Shown here: positions 12,489 to 24,214 of the stretch, piece by piece
Numbering within the stretch: the first letter of the stretch is position 1
How the letters are laid out: the number at the start of each line of letters is the position of its first letter
NCBI GenBank assembly: GCA_963693365.1
Contig: CAVNZM010000014.1
Coordinates: 1 to 64,000 of the forward strand
DNA from: Amoebidium appalachense
Taxonomy: Eukaryota; Ichthyosporea
Reading direction: 5' to 3'
DNA length: 64,000 nt
Notes under the pieces: generated by a model
Database searches by the model: none
What the model was told of the DNA's origin: nothing
What the model saw: only the letters and a program-made list of their open reading frames with translations
Translations under genes and position numbers: made by a program

Positions 12489-13175
12489 TATACTGGTTGC
12501 AAGAACCTGGTTTGCAATTAAAGGGAAGGAGACAGCCGTGAGGAGAGCGGATCCTTGGAGAGAGAGAGGAGGGGGGCGGGAAGGGGGGGGGGGGGGGGGG
12601 GGGGATAGGTATACATGCCCACGCACTGAGCCTTGTGCATGTGGCCGAGTGCGGGCTTGCAGACAGGCAGACTGCATGCATGATTCGTGCTAGTGTGGTG
12701 CTTTGCATGTGAGCAGATGGCATGGGGGAAAGGACATCATGTGGAGGTGGCAGCATGTGTACACGTGTGCGTGTGTGTGGGTGTGTGTGCCCGTATCCGT
12801 GAAGTGTTTGCACGTGTGTGTATGCAAGCACGTGTGTGTGAGTGTGGGTGTGTGTGGCGCGTGTGTGTGGTTGTGTGGGTGTGTACATGTGTGATTGTGC
12901 CGTGTGTGTGTGTGTGTGTGCTTCCTTTTTGTGTTTGTGCATGTGTCTGTCTGTGTGTGTGTGTGTGTGTGTGTGCATGTGTGTGTCCGTGTGCGTGAAG
13001 TGTGTGCACGTGTGTGCGTGCATAGGCACACACACGGGAATGTCTGCAAGGGGTTTGAGCACGTGGGCATGTACATGTGCTTGTGTGCGCATTTGTGTGT
13101 GCAAGTTTTTACGTGGGAATGTGTGTGCATGCACTGTGCGTGTGTGTGTGCGGGTGTAAGTGTGGTGTACCTTTT

Positions 13176-13329
<154 letters not shown>

Positions 13330-13690
13330 GGGTTTCTTTTCCGAGTCCATCAGTTTCAAAAAAATTATTCACATTCTTTTCTGGTTGTTGGGTGGAGCGG
13401 CAAGTCAACCGCACTATATACAAACTTCGGTTCAAACTCTAAATTTACACATTTCCGTGAACACAACTATTTTCATCATTGACAACACTCTAGGCTCAGA
13501 CTAAGCACATATCTACTACTGTGCACATAAACACTGTTTTTATCTCCCATTGTGCACACAACGTAGTACAGTTGTTACTGTTTGTGCACGTACCATCATG
13601 CGCCAATAATAGGTACATGCACTAATTATAGGGACATGGTATCCACTTAATTCAGTGCACACACCCACTGCCACCACGCACTAACATAGC

Positions 13691-14005
13691 TCACTGCCAG
13701 GCACACAGGGCCTTGTAGACCTCAGGGCACCCAGTGCTAGCACACCAGGCATCTGTGGCCGGGGCCTTAATGCTCTTGCACTGTTTGGCTGTGGCTCCAC
13801 TCAGGCTGTAGGTGCAGGCGGGCGCCGGGCAGCCGTTGGCCTGGCACCACTGGTTGCTGATGCGGTTGACCTGCGAGCTCACACACGTGCCCACAAGCTC
13901 TGTGGGGTGTAGGTGCGATTAGTTGTCTGGGCAACATACAGTAGAGGGCAGGGGGGGAAGGTGGGGGTGGGGGGAGGGAGGGAGGGGGAAGGGGGAGAGG
14001 AAGGG

Positions 14006-14041
<36 letters not shown>

Positions 14042-14207
14042 AGGAGGAGGATTTTGGGGGGAGATGGATGGAGGGATAGGTTGTTTATCAGTTTATTGTT
14101 GCTGGGCTCGGTTGAAATGTGTGAAAGAAGTATTCGACCAGATTGGGCTGAAAAACTGTGCTCGTGCATGGTATGTGCGTGCATGCGAGAAGAGGGGGTG
14201 GGGGGGA

Positions 14208-14253
<46 letters not shown>

Positions 14254-16822
14254 TCATACCAGAGCGGCTGACCTGGCCGTTGATGTTTGAGCGCACAAAG
14301 ACCTGGTTGGAGCGCACAGACACACCCCCAGCAGGCACGGCCTTGAAGGGCCCACTGGCATTGGCAGAGTACTCCACCTGCACCCCCGGGATCTCGCTGT
14401 TGGCTGCAAGCGTGTTTGCAGTGGCTGACGGGATGATGCTGGCACCGGCAGGGGGCACACGGAAGGCCACACCTGCAGCCTGCAGCTTGGGCAGCTCCTT
14501 CTTGCCCAGAACGTTGACAAACGTGTTGAACTCGCCATCCAGCGCCTCCTTGCTGACATATGTGGTGGTGGCGCTAAACTTGCGCCCGGCCACGGGGGCC
14601 AGCTCGTGGGCCCCCACATGCCAGGCACGCTCGGCAAGGGCCAGCACACGGGGGAAGGCCATGTAGTCGAAGTGCTGGGCCGTGCGCACGGTCTCGGTCC
14701 ACACGTGGCCCTGCATGCCGATCACCGCCGCCTGCACCTGGGCGGCATTTGCATCGGTCTCCAGCTCATAGGGGGTGTTGTCGCGGGACTTGGAGGTCTC
14801 AGCGTTCTGCCACACGTTGACGGGGGCAAAGCTGAGGATCTTGCGCAGGTTTGTGCCCCGGCTGGCCCAGTAGTAGCCACGCTCGGCCGGGCTGGTCTCG
14901 TAGGGCATGTCGAAGTAGGTGAAGTCCGGGTTGGACGACACCACCTTGTAGCCCTTGGCTGCGTGGTTGCCGATCTCGGTGCCCCAGAACAGAGCATCCC
15001 AGTCCATGGCCACGGCAGGCAGCTTGAGCTCGCTGCTGTCGAACCTTTTGACGCCGTCCTGCCACGACTGGAATCCGGCCACCCCAGCGGCCTGGGCCTC
15101 CTCGGACACGGTGATGGCAAACTTTCTGATCAGGTCGTCGGGCTTGGCCCCGTTGCATGCGGGGGACTTTGCATAGGGGGCAGACAGGTCCGAGCGCTTG
15201 ACGGGGGCCTGGCCGGCCACACTATCGATGTTCCAGATGGGGTAGTTGTCGGTCTTGGGCCAGTCGTTGGCCACGTCGATGGCATTCTTGGCCTCGTCAC
15301 CGCCCCACGACCACGTGGTCAGGGGCTGGCCGGCCAGGTCGTGCAGGGCCTTGACCTCCTTGATGACCTTGCGCACAAAGTTGCGGGTGCCGGGCACGCA
15401 GGGGTTGATGAGTGAGTCCTTGCCGTAGTACTGCACCGTGGCCAGCCGCGTGGCATCGGCAGGGTCCAGCAGGCGGTACTCGTCGCTGCCGGTCCTCTTG
15501 TAGCGTGCCTCCATGGCCCTGACGGCCGCACGGGCATGGCCCGGCATGTCGAACTCGGGGATGACCCTGATGTTGCGTGCCGCGGCGTAGCGTACAATGT
15601 CCACATAATCGGCCTTGCTGTAGTAGAGCGCCTTGCCGTCGGGCCCAGAGCCCAGCTGGGGCAGCAGGCACGTGGCCTCCTCCTCGTCGTGGCAGCGGGT
15701 GGCCCCCACGCTGGTCAGCTCGGGCAGGCCGTCAATCTCCACGCGCCAGCCCTCGTCGTCGGAGGCGTGCAGCAGGAAGGTGTTGAGCTTGTAGGCGGCC
15801 ATCTGGTCCAAAAGACGCATGATGGTCTTCTTGTCGTGGAAGTTGCGGGCCACATCGGTGTGCTGGCCGCGGTAGGCAAAGCGGGGGGCATCGACCACCT
15901 TGACCTGCGGCACGGTGGGGGCCTTGCCGGGGTTAACCAGCGCAATGAGGGACTGCACACCGTAGAAGGCGCCGGCATTGTCATAGCCCACCACGGTGGC
16001 ACTGGTAGCCGTCACGGTCAGCTCATAGCCCCCGGCCTTCTGGGCCTTAGCACTGACCCCGCTGGGCTTGACAGACACCTGCACGTCGAAGCTGCCCACC
16101 AGCTTGAGGGCCTGCAGGCGGTCCTTGACGGCGCTGGCATGGGGCTCGGGCAGGCCAGAGACCTTGAAGCCGTTGATGGCCACGGGGCTGCCTGTCTGTG
16201 TAATCTCCAGGGGGGTGGGGATGAGCTTGGCCGAGACATCCTCGTCCTTGATGGCCTTGTTGGCCTCGTAGCGCACGGCAGGTGTCTGCAGCACATTGGC
16301 ATCACCGCCGCTGCGCTTGAACTGCTCGGCCGTCACGGGCACGGCGTAGGTGCTGTCGTCCTCGCTGTCCGTGTTGGCCACCACCTTGGCCTTGGCGCCG
16401 TCCACCACGTACCAGCGCGGCATGAAGTCTGTGCGGTACAGCACCCAGTACTCCCACGTTAGCGGGATGGTGACCTTGCCGCTGGCCGGGATGCCCGTGA
16501 AAGTGGCCGTGGGGGTCAGCTCGTACAGGTCGCCGGTGCGCTGCCTGACGGTGAACTGGTCCGTGTTGACGGCCAGCACACGGCGCGGCGTGCTGAAGTA
16601 CAGCTTCCAGTCCTTGCCGGCCACGGCAGGGCCCTTGTTCTGCACCGTGACCGTGACGTTGTTGAAGAAGCCCCAGTCCGCACCGATGGCTGACGACTCG
16701 GGGGGGATGGGCCACGGCCCGCCCAGGTTGTTGCTTGCCAGCGCAACATTGACGCTCAGCTGGTCCGCCAGGTGCGCCTGAGCGGCACCGGCCATGGCCA
16801 CGGCGGCAATGGCGGATTTCAT
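13691..16822 (-). CDS. Secreted GH20 chitobiase / beta-N-acetylhexosaminidase, two exons
   Basis: Exons (minus strand) 16822-14260 and 13899-13691 with a GT-AG intron; 2772 nt, 923 aa. Predicted to remove terminal N-acetylglucosamine from chitin oligomers or glycans. Residues 1-16 (MKSAIAAVAMAGAAQA) look like a signal peptide, so secretion or lysosomal/vacuolar delivery is likely. Domain order resembles the large bacterial chitobiase: N-terminal beta domain (about 22-170), GH20b-like domain (about 195-310), TIM barrel (about 314-780) and C-terminal Ig-like domain (about 800-860). Catalytic pair D509-E510 lies in WSWGGDEA; other GH20 signatures are HASDDEGWR (352-360) and IPEFDMPGHA (421-430). 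Exon 2 adds about 69 residues with eight cysteines (unrecognised, possibly carbohydrate-binding). The second in-frame Met was chosen because it begins the signal peptide. Codons are strongly G/C-ending. Confidence 0.93.
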
Positions 16823-16912
16823 GTTTGCTGATGTATAGTTTTTGCGTAACCACACTCTGTATGTGTCGCTTTAGGGCGACTGATGGGCTGGTTTATTTTG
16901 GCGAGATCGGGG

Positions 16913-16920
16913 TTTATATA
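16913..16920 (-). promoter_or_regulatory. TATA box for the GH20 gene
   Basis: TATATAAA on the minus strand, 91 nt upstream of the GH20 start codon, flanked by G/C-rich sequence. Confidence 0.7.
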
Positions 16921-17937
16921 CCCCCGCTAGCTGCCAGCGATTGGTCGATCTGGCCGCTGTCGGTTTTGCCGATTTTTAGGAGCCTGAGCCTTGATCAGAA
17001 TTTCTGGTATGCACAGAGCATAATAGGGTTGATGAACGCGCACTGTGAAGTCTGTGATATGCGTCCCTATAATGTCTTTTAAAGTTTATGTTTATAGGTT
17101 AGCTACGAGGTTACATGTTAAAAACTTACATTGCAACACTCCGCGTTATTGTTTAACGCAAAGCAACTTCTTGCCCAGGGGCCATGCATACACATATGAT
17201 CTATCACGCGTACGTTCATGTATGCCTCCACCGGGGGCCAAGCTTTTGTGCTCTGACAGTCTGAGCCTCGAGCTCAGGCCTAGCCAGCCTAGGCTAATTG
17301 CATGTTTTATGACGACTGGCCAGACCGCAGAATGTAGAATGTGTGAGTGAATGTGTGTCGATGATCGAGTTATCGATCAGTGTAGATGATCAGTTTAGAT
17401 TAGCTCTATGATCATGATTATTCATTCTTTTGGGACGTACTTCTTATTTATCATTATGTAAACGGTGCATAATTATGTGAAGGTTTTCAACGTCAGTGAC
17501 AGGCAGAGAGAGATATTTGTTTCATTATGGTGTATTCCAATAGTCGCTACATAGCTGGTACGGTACGCTATTGCTTATTTTTAATCTCCCCGAACGGTTC
17601 ATCAAAGTTCATCCTGTGATCGATAGTCCCTCGATCAGGGCATGATCATCGCCGCGCGCAGCCGCAGGCCATGGCCACCAATGCCAGGAACGCTGTAAGG
17701 TGCCGTTTTTGTGGTCACTAATATTAAATAAGTCACAGCTGCATATGAAAAAATATTTTTTTGGAAGACAGGGTGCCCATTGCAAGAAAGGCGATCTGAT
17801 GGAACAATGTGACTCTGTAATAGCTAAAATCAAGCAGTAAATATTTTCAAGCCCTGTCTTGCACGTCGGGGTTGCTATTGATATCCAAAATCTGAAGTTT
17901 TGAAAGAATAGATCTGAAAGTTTGAGAATTACGGGGT

Positions 17938-17990
17938 CCACGTTCCCTATTAGTGGGTGAACAATCCAACACTTGGCGAATTCTGCTTCG

Positions 17991-18028
<38 letters not shown>

Positions 18029-18051
18029 AACGTCGCTATGAACGCTTGGCT

Positions 18052-18094
<43 letters not shown>

Positions 18095-18130
18095 AGCTTA
18101 AAATTTCTAAAGTCTAAAGGATCGATAGTC
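17938..18130 (-). pseudogene. Truncated LSU (28S) rRNA fragment, domain V / peptidyl-transferase region
   Basis: Read on the minus strand, this contains near-universal nuclear LSU blocks including AGTTACCACAGGGATAACTG, AGCGTTCATAGCGACGTTGC, GATCCTTCGATGTCGGCTCT and TTGTTCACCCACTAATAGGG. Similarity stops abruptly on both sides: the usual downstream GAGCTGGGTTTAGACCGTCG is absent, and so is the usual upstream sequence before CTATCGATCC. It is therefore about 190 nt of rRNA inserted in unrelated DNA. The alternative, part of a fragmented rRNA gene, cannot be excluded from this window. Confidence 0.85.
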
Positions 18131-18959
18131 AATTTTTGTTGGTTTTAAGAAAGACCCCGCGAATAAAAGTAGGAATTTTTGACGATACAGCGAGAACCAA
18201 AGTATTACCGCTAGAACTCGGGAAACCCCCAGCTGGGAGCGCGAGTCGAAGTTTCAGCCCAGAAGATCTAAGCTCAACGTGATTGGCCGCTTTGTAGCCA
18301 ATAATTTATCCGAAAGATTTAGCGCGTGATAATACGCCAATGACTGTTCGTCGGTACTCGCGTTATTGGACAACTGATTCAGGGTGCTTCTCGTAGCCTC
18401 TGGCCCGTAACTCGCTCGGGGCACCTACCAATGCATATGCATGTGCTCATAACATCTATGCCAGTGCTTCGGTTTTTTAGCCTCTTATGCAAGCATGCAC
18501 ACTAAAGTATTATAACATACACATGTATAAACAACATGCCGTTATGCACTTGTGTGCATACATGTACACAGGGTGCATACATACTATCTAATCCATGGGA
18601 TTCGTTCACGTATTCTGTTCAGGCCTAGGGGGTCGTGCCTGCTGGAGCTCATTGGCGCATAAAGCAACCGCAGTGCCACCGACGTATCGATAGCTAGCTA
18701 TAGCGTGCCGGGTACATACAGAGTCATCGCACGTGCCATATTTGAACAATGATGCGCCATCGTAGGACATATCTGTGTGTGACGACATTGTGTATCAGGA
18801 AGGAATAATCGGGGTAATTATTAAATCAAATAATATTTACTGGCCGACCTTTTGAGTACTAGTGCTCTTGTTCCCCTACGTATTATGACACTTCAAATCT
18901 GTACGGAGCAGAGTTCTGAAGACCATGGCCATGGCCTCAGAGTCCTTCTGTTTTCTTTT

Positions 18960-19278
<319 letters not shown>

Positions 19279-19581
19279 CAACGGCCAACTGTTTCAGAAT
19301 CTAAATTATGAATTGTTGGGGACAAGGTACTAAGGTTATCGTGCTGACCGTGCAATGTTCGCGTGCGTATCTGTGTGGCGGGGAATGTATGTACATGTGT
19401 GTCACAGTGGTCGTGTGGGTGGTATTTATGTCGGGTGCTCATTGTTGGTCAGGGATTGCACACCTCATGTGCTTGTGTGGTACATGCGTGTGCAAGTACA
19501 TGTGAATGGAATACGTGTGAAGTGAAAGTTTGCACGTGTGCATGTGTGTGCGTGCGTGGTAGGACGACTAAAAACGGGTAC

Positions 19582-19626
<45 letters not shown>

Positions 19627-19763
19627 TGACCGTACCGCACACCGCCTGAGTATTTGGTGACCAAAGACTTCTATTCAAAGCCTTAATGTTTACGTTCTGG
19701 CAGTGTATGTAATCCGCTGCTAATTCAATATAGTACTATTATATGACCAGGCTATCTGATATG

Positions 19764-20154
19764 TGTTGGAGTGCAGACTTACGCTCACTCCACAATATGT
19801 GTATGTTAGCTTTACAATTGGTTCCGTGTACACAGACACACGCTGACACTCGATCACCACATGCACATCTGCATAGTTGAGGAATGTTGCCAACTGTGTT
19901 TTGACTGCAAACGATTGGTTCACTGGTCCCAGAGATCTCTAAATGAAAGTAACCAATCCGATTAGCGCCTGGCATCCGGATTACATTCCAGACTGCTGCC
20001 CCACGGGTATATAAGCCACGTCTCTGCCAGGTGCAGACATGGAGTTCAGTCATGGAGTGCAGCCATGGAGTTAACACACTGAAAGCAGTAAAAAACGGGT
20101 CAGCGCCCAAGCGCGCCACGGCGACCCTAGTCACAGCGGACTCTACTTCCAACA
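19764..20154 (+). repeat. 5' LTR (391 bp)
   Basis: TG...CA ends with a 7-bp inverted terminus. It contains CCAAT/ATTGG motifs and a TATA element, GGGTATATAAGCC (about 20004-20016), followed within 25 nt by GTGCAGACATGG, so the transcription start and R region probably lie there. A 46-codon reading frame from ATG 20052 runs out of the LTR across the primer-binding site to 20192. It matches nothing I recognise. Confidence 0.92.
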
Positions 20155-20170
20155 GGGTTATGGGCCCAGC
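20155..20170 (+). promoter_or_regulatory. Primer-binding site, half initiator-Met tRNA
   Basis: GGGTTATGGGCCCAGC immediately follows the 5' LTR. It is the reverse complement of the conserved eukaryotic initiator tRNA-Met anticodon stem-loop (GCUGGGCCCAUAACCC), the internal cleavage primer used by Drosophila copia and relatives, rather than the tRNA 3' end. Confidence 0.88.
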
Positions 20171-20464
20171 ACGCTTCCACTGCGGCCTCTAACTTCACGT
20201 CCCCTACGACGCCTTGAACGGAGGAGCCAGAAACCGACTTCTAGGCTGTACCCTACACCCGCGAGCGTATTTCCGTGAAGTAGAGACTTTCGCTTCCACA
20301 AACTCCATCCGCAGCAGCCTGCAACATCAACGTCAAGTATTCCACTTCATTGGCGGGGCACGCACCACAGTGGAATGCACACCCCGGTGTACCCTGCAAG
20401 CAGCCACACTCACTCCGAGTCTCTCTTCTCTAGTGGTGTGTACACTTCTCCAATTGGGTAGGGG

Positions 20465-20856
20465 TGTTGGAGTGCAGACTTACGCTCACTCCACAATATG
20501 TGTATGTTAGCTTTACAATTGGTTCCGTGTACACAGACACACGCTGACACTCGATCACCACATGCACATCTGCATAGTTGAGGAATGTTGCCAACTGTGT
20601 TTTGACTGCAAACGATTGGTTCACTGGTCCCAGAGATCTCTAAATGAAAGTAACCAATCCGATTAGCGCCTGGCATCCGGATTACATTCCAGACTGCTGC
20701 CCCACGGGTATATAAGCCACGTCTCTGCCAGGTGCAGACATGGAGTTCAGTCATGGAGTGCAGCCATGGAGTTAACACACTGAAAGCAGTAAAAAAACGG
20801 GTCAGCGCCCAAGCGCGCCACGGCGACCCTAGTCACAGCGGACTCTACTTCCAACA
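20465..20856 (+). repeat. 3' LTR (392 bp)
   Basis: Same sequence as the 5' LTR with one extra A at about 20795. It is preceded by the purine tract 20456-20464 and followed by ATATG. The extra base shifts the small internal reading frame, so the frames of the two LTR copies differ. Confidence 0.92.
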
Positions 20857-22194
20857 ATATGGTCACATGCCTATGGGGTGGGTGGGTGTCCCCCCCTCCC
20901 TCCCCAAAGTTACTACTATTCCCCTCCCTGTTTCAAAATCAAAATTCCTTTAGGTGGATGTCCCTGCCTCGCCGGCCCCAGGGTCCCCCGCCCCCCCCCC
21001 CCCCCCCCCCCCCCCTGTCTCTCTCTCTCCCCCCCCCCCCCCCCCCCCCCCCCCCCGGCGCCTTCCCCCTCGACCTCCCCCCTCCCCCCGGTCCCCCCTC
21101 CCACCCCCTCTGTACAATCCCCGGCCCCCCCAAAAAAAAATCCCGGAGAGGACGGACTCACCTGTCCGGTCGGATAGTGCGTCCCTCCCCCCCCTCCCCC
21201 CTCCCGCCCAGTTACAACACAAACACACACACTCACACGCCACCATCACCACCTAAACCACCACCATCTAAACCACGACCACTTCAAGAGGCTTGTTCTT
21301 GCGCAACTCCCTTAGGCTGTGCATGAGACTTTGACTCACCCGACCACCTCACCACCCACCAACTTCTTTTGAATTATAATAAGTTTTGCTCCAAACAGCG
21401 CTCCAATTTTTTGAGTGGCCCAGGGGCAAAGTTCGCCTCCACGTGCCCACCGTCTGTGTATACCTTTATTGTGCATAGTTACCTGCATGCCATTTGTCTG
21501 TACTGTGTGTTTGCGAGAGAACCTGTGCGTGTGAATGTGCGTGCGGCCTGAGTCCGGTATGTGTGTGTGCGCGTGTGTGAGTCCGTGCGTGTGCGCGTGC
21601 GGACGTGTGTGTGTGTGTGTGCATGTGTGCGTGTATGTGAGGCCGTGCCCTGAGGGGGGAGCTGCGGAAAGGGGTAGGGGTGGGGAGGTTATTTTTGAAA
21701 GGCATACGTGCACCGTGACAAATGGAGCCAGTCATTGCACAGCCGGTGAAGCCTCACTGTGAGAAACCCAGGGGGTGTAGGGAGGGGGGCCACAGACCTT
21801 GGGGTGTAGGGCGGCGCAGGGCAATGTAGGGCTGGGGTGGGATGGGGGGGCTTGGGGGGGGGAGGGGGGGGGGGGGGGGGGTCTGATTGTACACTGATAT
21901 CGATGCCTACGGTAGCTTGCTATTTTCAGGAGCTAATGGATAGGCTACGTTTTAATGTTGAGTTATCACGAATGGACACCGCTGCATGGTCACTCTAGCA
22001 TCCTATTAATAGATTGGTAGCCAAAGTCGAAATCGAAGTACTTCAACATGTCACTGGCCCAAAAGTGATTTGGGCCTCCCCCCCCCCCCTCACACACGCA
22101 CACAGACACCAACCCCCCCTCCTCCCCCTCATAGCATGTAGCCCCCGTCCGCCGCCCACACATGCACAGACAAATACCGTTGAACACACACACC

Positions 22195-22224
22195 ATACAC
22201 ACACACACACACACACACGCACAC

Positions 22225-22255
<31 letters not shown>

Positions 22256-22261
22256 GCACAA

Positions 22262-22318
<57 letters not shown>

Positions 22319-22362
22319 CACACCGGTACCCACACACACAAACACGCACACACACATGCACG

Positions 22363-22452
<90 letters not shown>
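22195..22452. repeat. (CA)n with variant repeats
   Basis: About 250 nt of AC repeats interrupted by a GTACCC block near 22325 and a CGCGCGCG block near 22361. Confidence 0.95.
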
Positions 22453-22454
<2 letters not shown>

Positions 22455-22650
22455 GGCCTTATTCCTCCCTTCAAGTCCATCCCCCTCCCCCATCCCATGA
22501 CGGCAGAGCCCCCTATGCCTCCCCTACCCCCCCCAACCCCCCCTCCCACCCCCTATCCACCCCCCCTTCCTCTCCCCCTCCCACCCAAGCCTCCACCTAA
22601 CGACCACCACGATGAGCCCAATGTGTTCTCACCATACCCCTCCCCTCACC

Positions 22651-22692
<42 letters not shown>

Positions 22693-23429
22693 CCCGCCCC
22701 TGCTACATCTGCGCCGCCGTCTTAGCATGGGCAATACACATGATACCTGGGCTACTTCTTATGGCCTGGCTCCTGCACACGTGTGTGCTGGCTGGCAACT
22801 GTGTGCGCCTTGGGGGCCCCCGGGGGTGGAGGAGGGCGGGGAGGGGGGGGGGGGGGGAGGGGGGGGGGGGGGAGGTAGGGGGAGTTTTTGGTGCGCTCCC
22901 GTTAGCCAATCAAACGAGGTTATCCCGACCGGCTCAAAAATATCCTACTCCATGTCGGGTAATGTGCACGTGATTTTGCAGGAGACTGCCGTGCACTGTT
23001 TGAGCCCAGTGCTTCTTTCTCAGTACCCCTTGTGGCTCTCACACGCCCAACTTCTTCCCTTTGGACCCATGGGATGTAGGTGCATGGTTGAGAGCGCGAC
23101 CTGAAAATTTGTTTTTGTGTCCATTGGTAACCCCCCTGTATTGCTGACCCATAAAAGGCACTCATTTAGGCATCCTTTGCCAAAGTATAATTGCTGATCC
23201 CCACCCCCTTCCCCCCCATTCCCCCATCCCCCCATTCCCCCCTCCCACCCCCTTCCTCTCCCGCCGCCGCCGTGCACCCAACCATCACACCACCACCACC
23301 ATCTTCCCCCATCACCTTAGTTATTACACCAAAACTCTCAAGCGCCTAAACCTACATACAGCCCTACTCTAGCTAGGCCCGTCCACCTGATAAGAGGCCA
23401 TGGCAGCTGTAGCATGCACTATATGGGGC

Positions 23430-23850
23430 TAGAATGTGTGTGCATGTCGTATATCGGCTAAACATTTGTGTGCGTGCCATATATGGGACTAGATATGGGT
23501 GCGTAAGTGCTACATGGGGCTTTAAAGTGGGTGTACACGTGCATTTGAAGCCACAGGTAGACCGTGGGTGTGTTATCCCCTATAAGTTGCTATATATGGG
23601 TAAGGGGCTATATAAGCGGCTATATATGGGTGTGCACTTCCTATAAATGGCTACATATGCATGTACACGGGAACTATGGGCGTGCACTTCCGTAAGCGGC
23701 TATATATGGGTGGGCACGGGTATATATGGGTGTGCACGTCCCATTGGCGGATATGTAGGGGGTGTGCACGTGCTATATGCGAATAATAATAGTATGGGTG
23801 TGCACGTGCTATGTGCGAATAATAATAGTATGGGTGTGCATGTGCTAGGC
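23430..23850. repeat. Degenerate minisatellite with TATATGGGTGTGCACGT core
   Basis: Many copies of GGCTATATATGGGTGTGCAC-like units. The last part includes two near-identical units with GCGAATAATAATAGTATGGG. Confidence 0.8.
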
Positions 23851-23890
23851 GAAGTAAAGGGGAAGAAACACACGTATCAAGGCTTTAAAT

Positions 23891-23922
<32 letters not shown>

Positions 23923-24078
23923 AAGGGGAAGAGGAGACAGGTCGAGGCTTGAGCAGAAGCAGGGGGATGTAGTAACAATATGGGTAGACACAGTGGTAGC
24001 ACACGAGTGAGCAAACATAAAGGGAGTGTGAAGAAAGAAAGACAGGGAAGAGCACACAAGAAGGGTGGGTAGTGTGTT

Positions 24079-24082
<4 letters not shown>

Positions 24083-24148
<66 letters not shown>

Positions 24149-24164
24149 TGTGTGCCACGGTGTG

Positions 24165-24208
<44 letters not shown>

Positions 24209-24214
24209 CGTGCG
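24083..24214. repeat. (TG)n microsatellite
   Basis: About 130 nt of TG repeats interrupted once by CCACGGTGTGCA. Confidence 0.95.

Larger units (their letters stand above)
19764..20856 (+). mobile_element. Complete non-autonomous LTR retrotransposon (TRIM-like, Copia-type priming)
   Basis: Two direct terminal repeats (19764-20154 and 20465-20856) begin TGTTGGA and end TCCAACA. They differ, as far as I can read, only by one A in an A6/A7 run. A 5-bp target duplication ATATG flanks the element (19759-19763 and 20857-20861). The 310-bp interior (20155-20464) starts directly with a primer-binding site and ends with a purine tract (GGGTAGGGG, 20456-20464). The interior has no gag or pol, so mobilisation would depend on an autonomous relative. 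Near-identity of the LTRs indicates a recent insertion. Confidence 0.93.

Noticed and set aside
14606-16462. Long plus-strand ORFs opposite GH20
   Set aside because: They are antisense shadows produced by G/C-ending codons; the minus frame carries all GH20 motifs and a signal peptide.
18131-18440. Continuation of rRNA beyond the LSU fragment (AAGAAAGACCCCGCGAA resembles a conserved LSU word)
   Set aside because: The word is on the opposite strand to the fragment and the flanks do not continue as LSU; too weak to call.
22690-22818. Hydrophobic frame CYICAAVLAWAIHMIPGLLL after a C-run
   Set aside because: It could be an isolated membrane exon, but no partner exons, start or stop context could be found within several kilobases.
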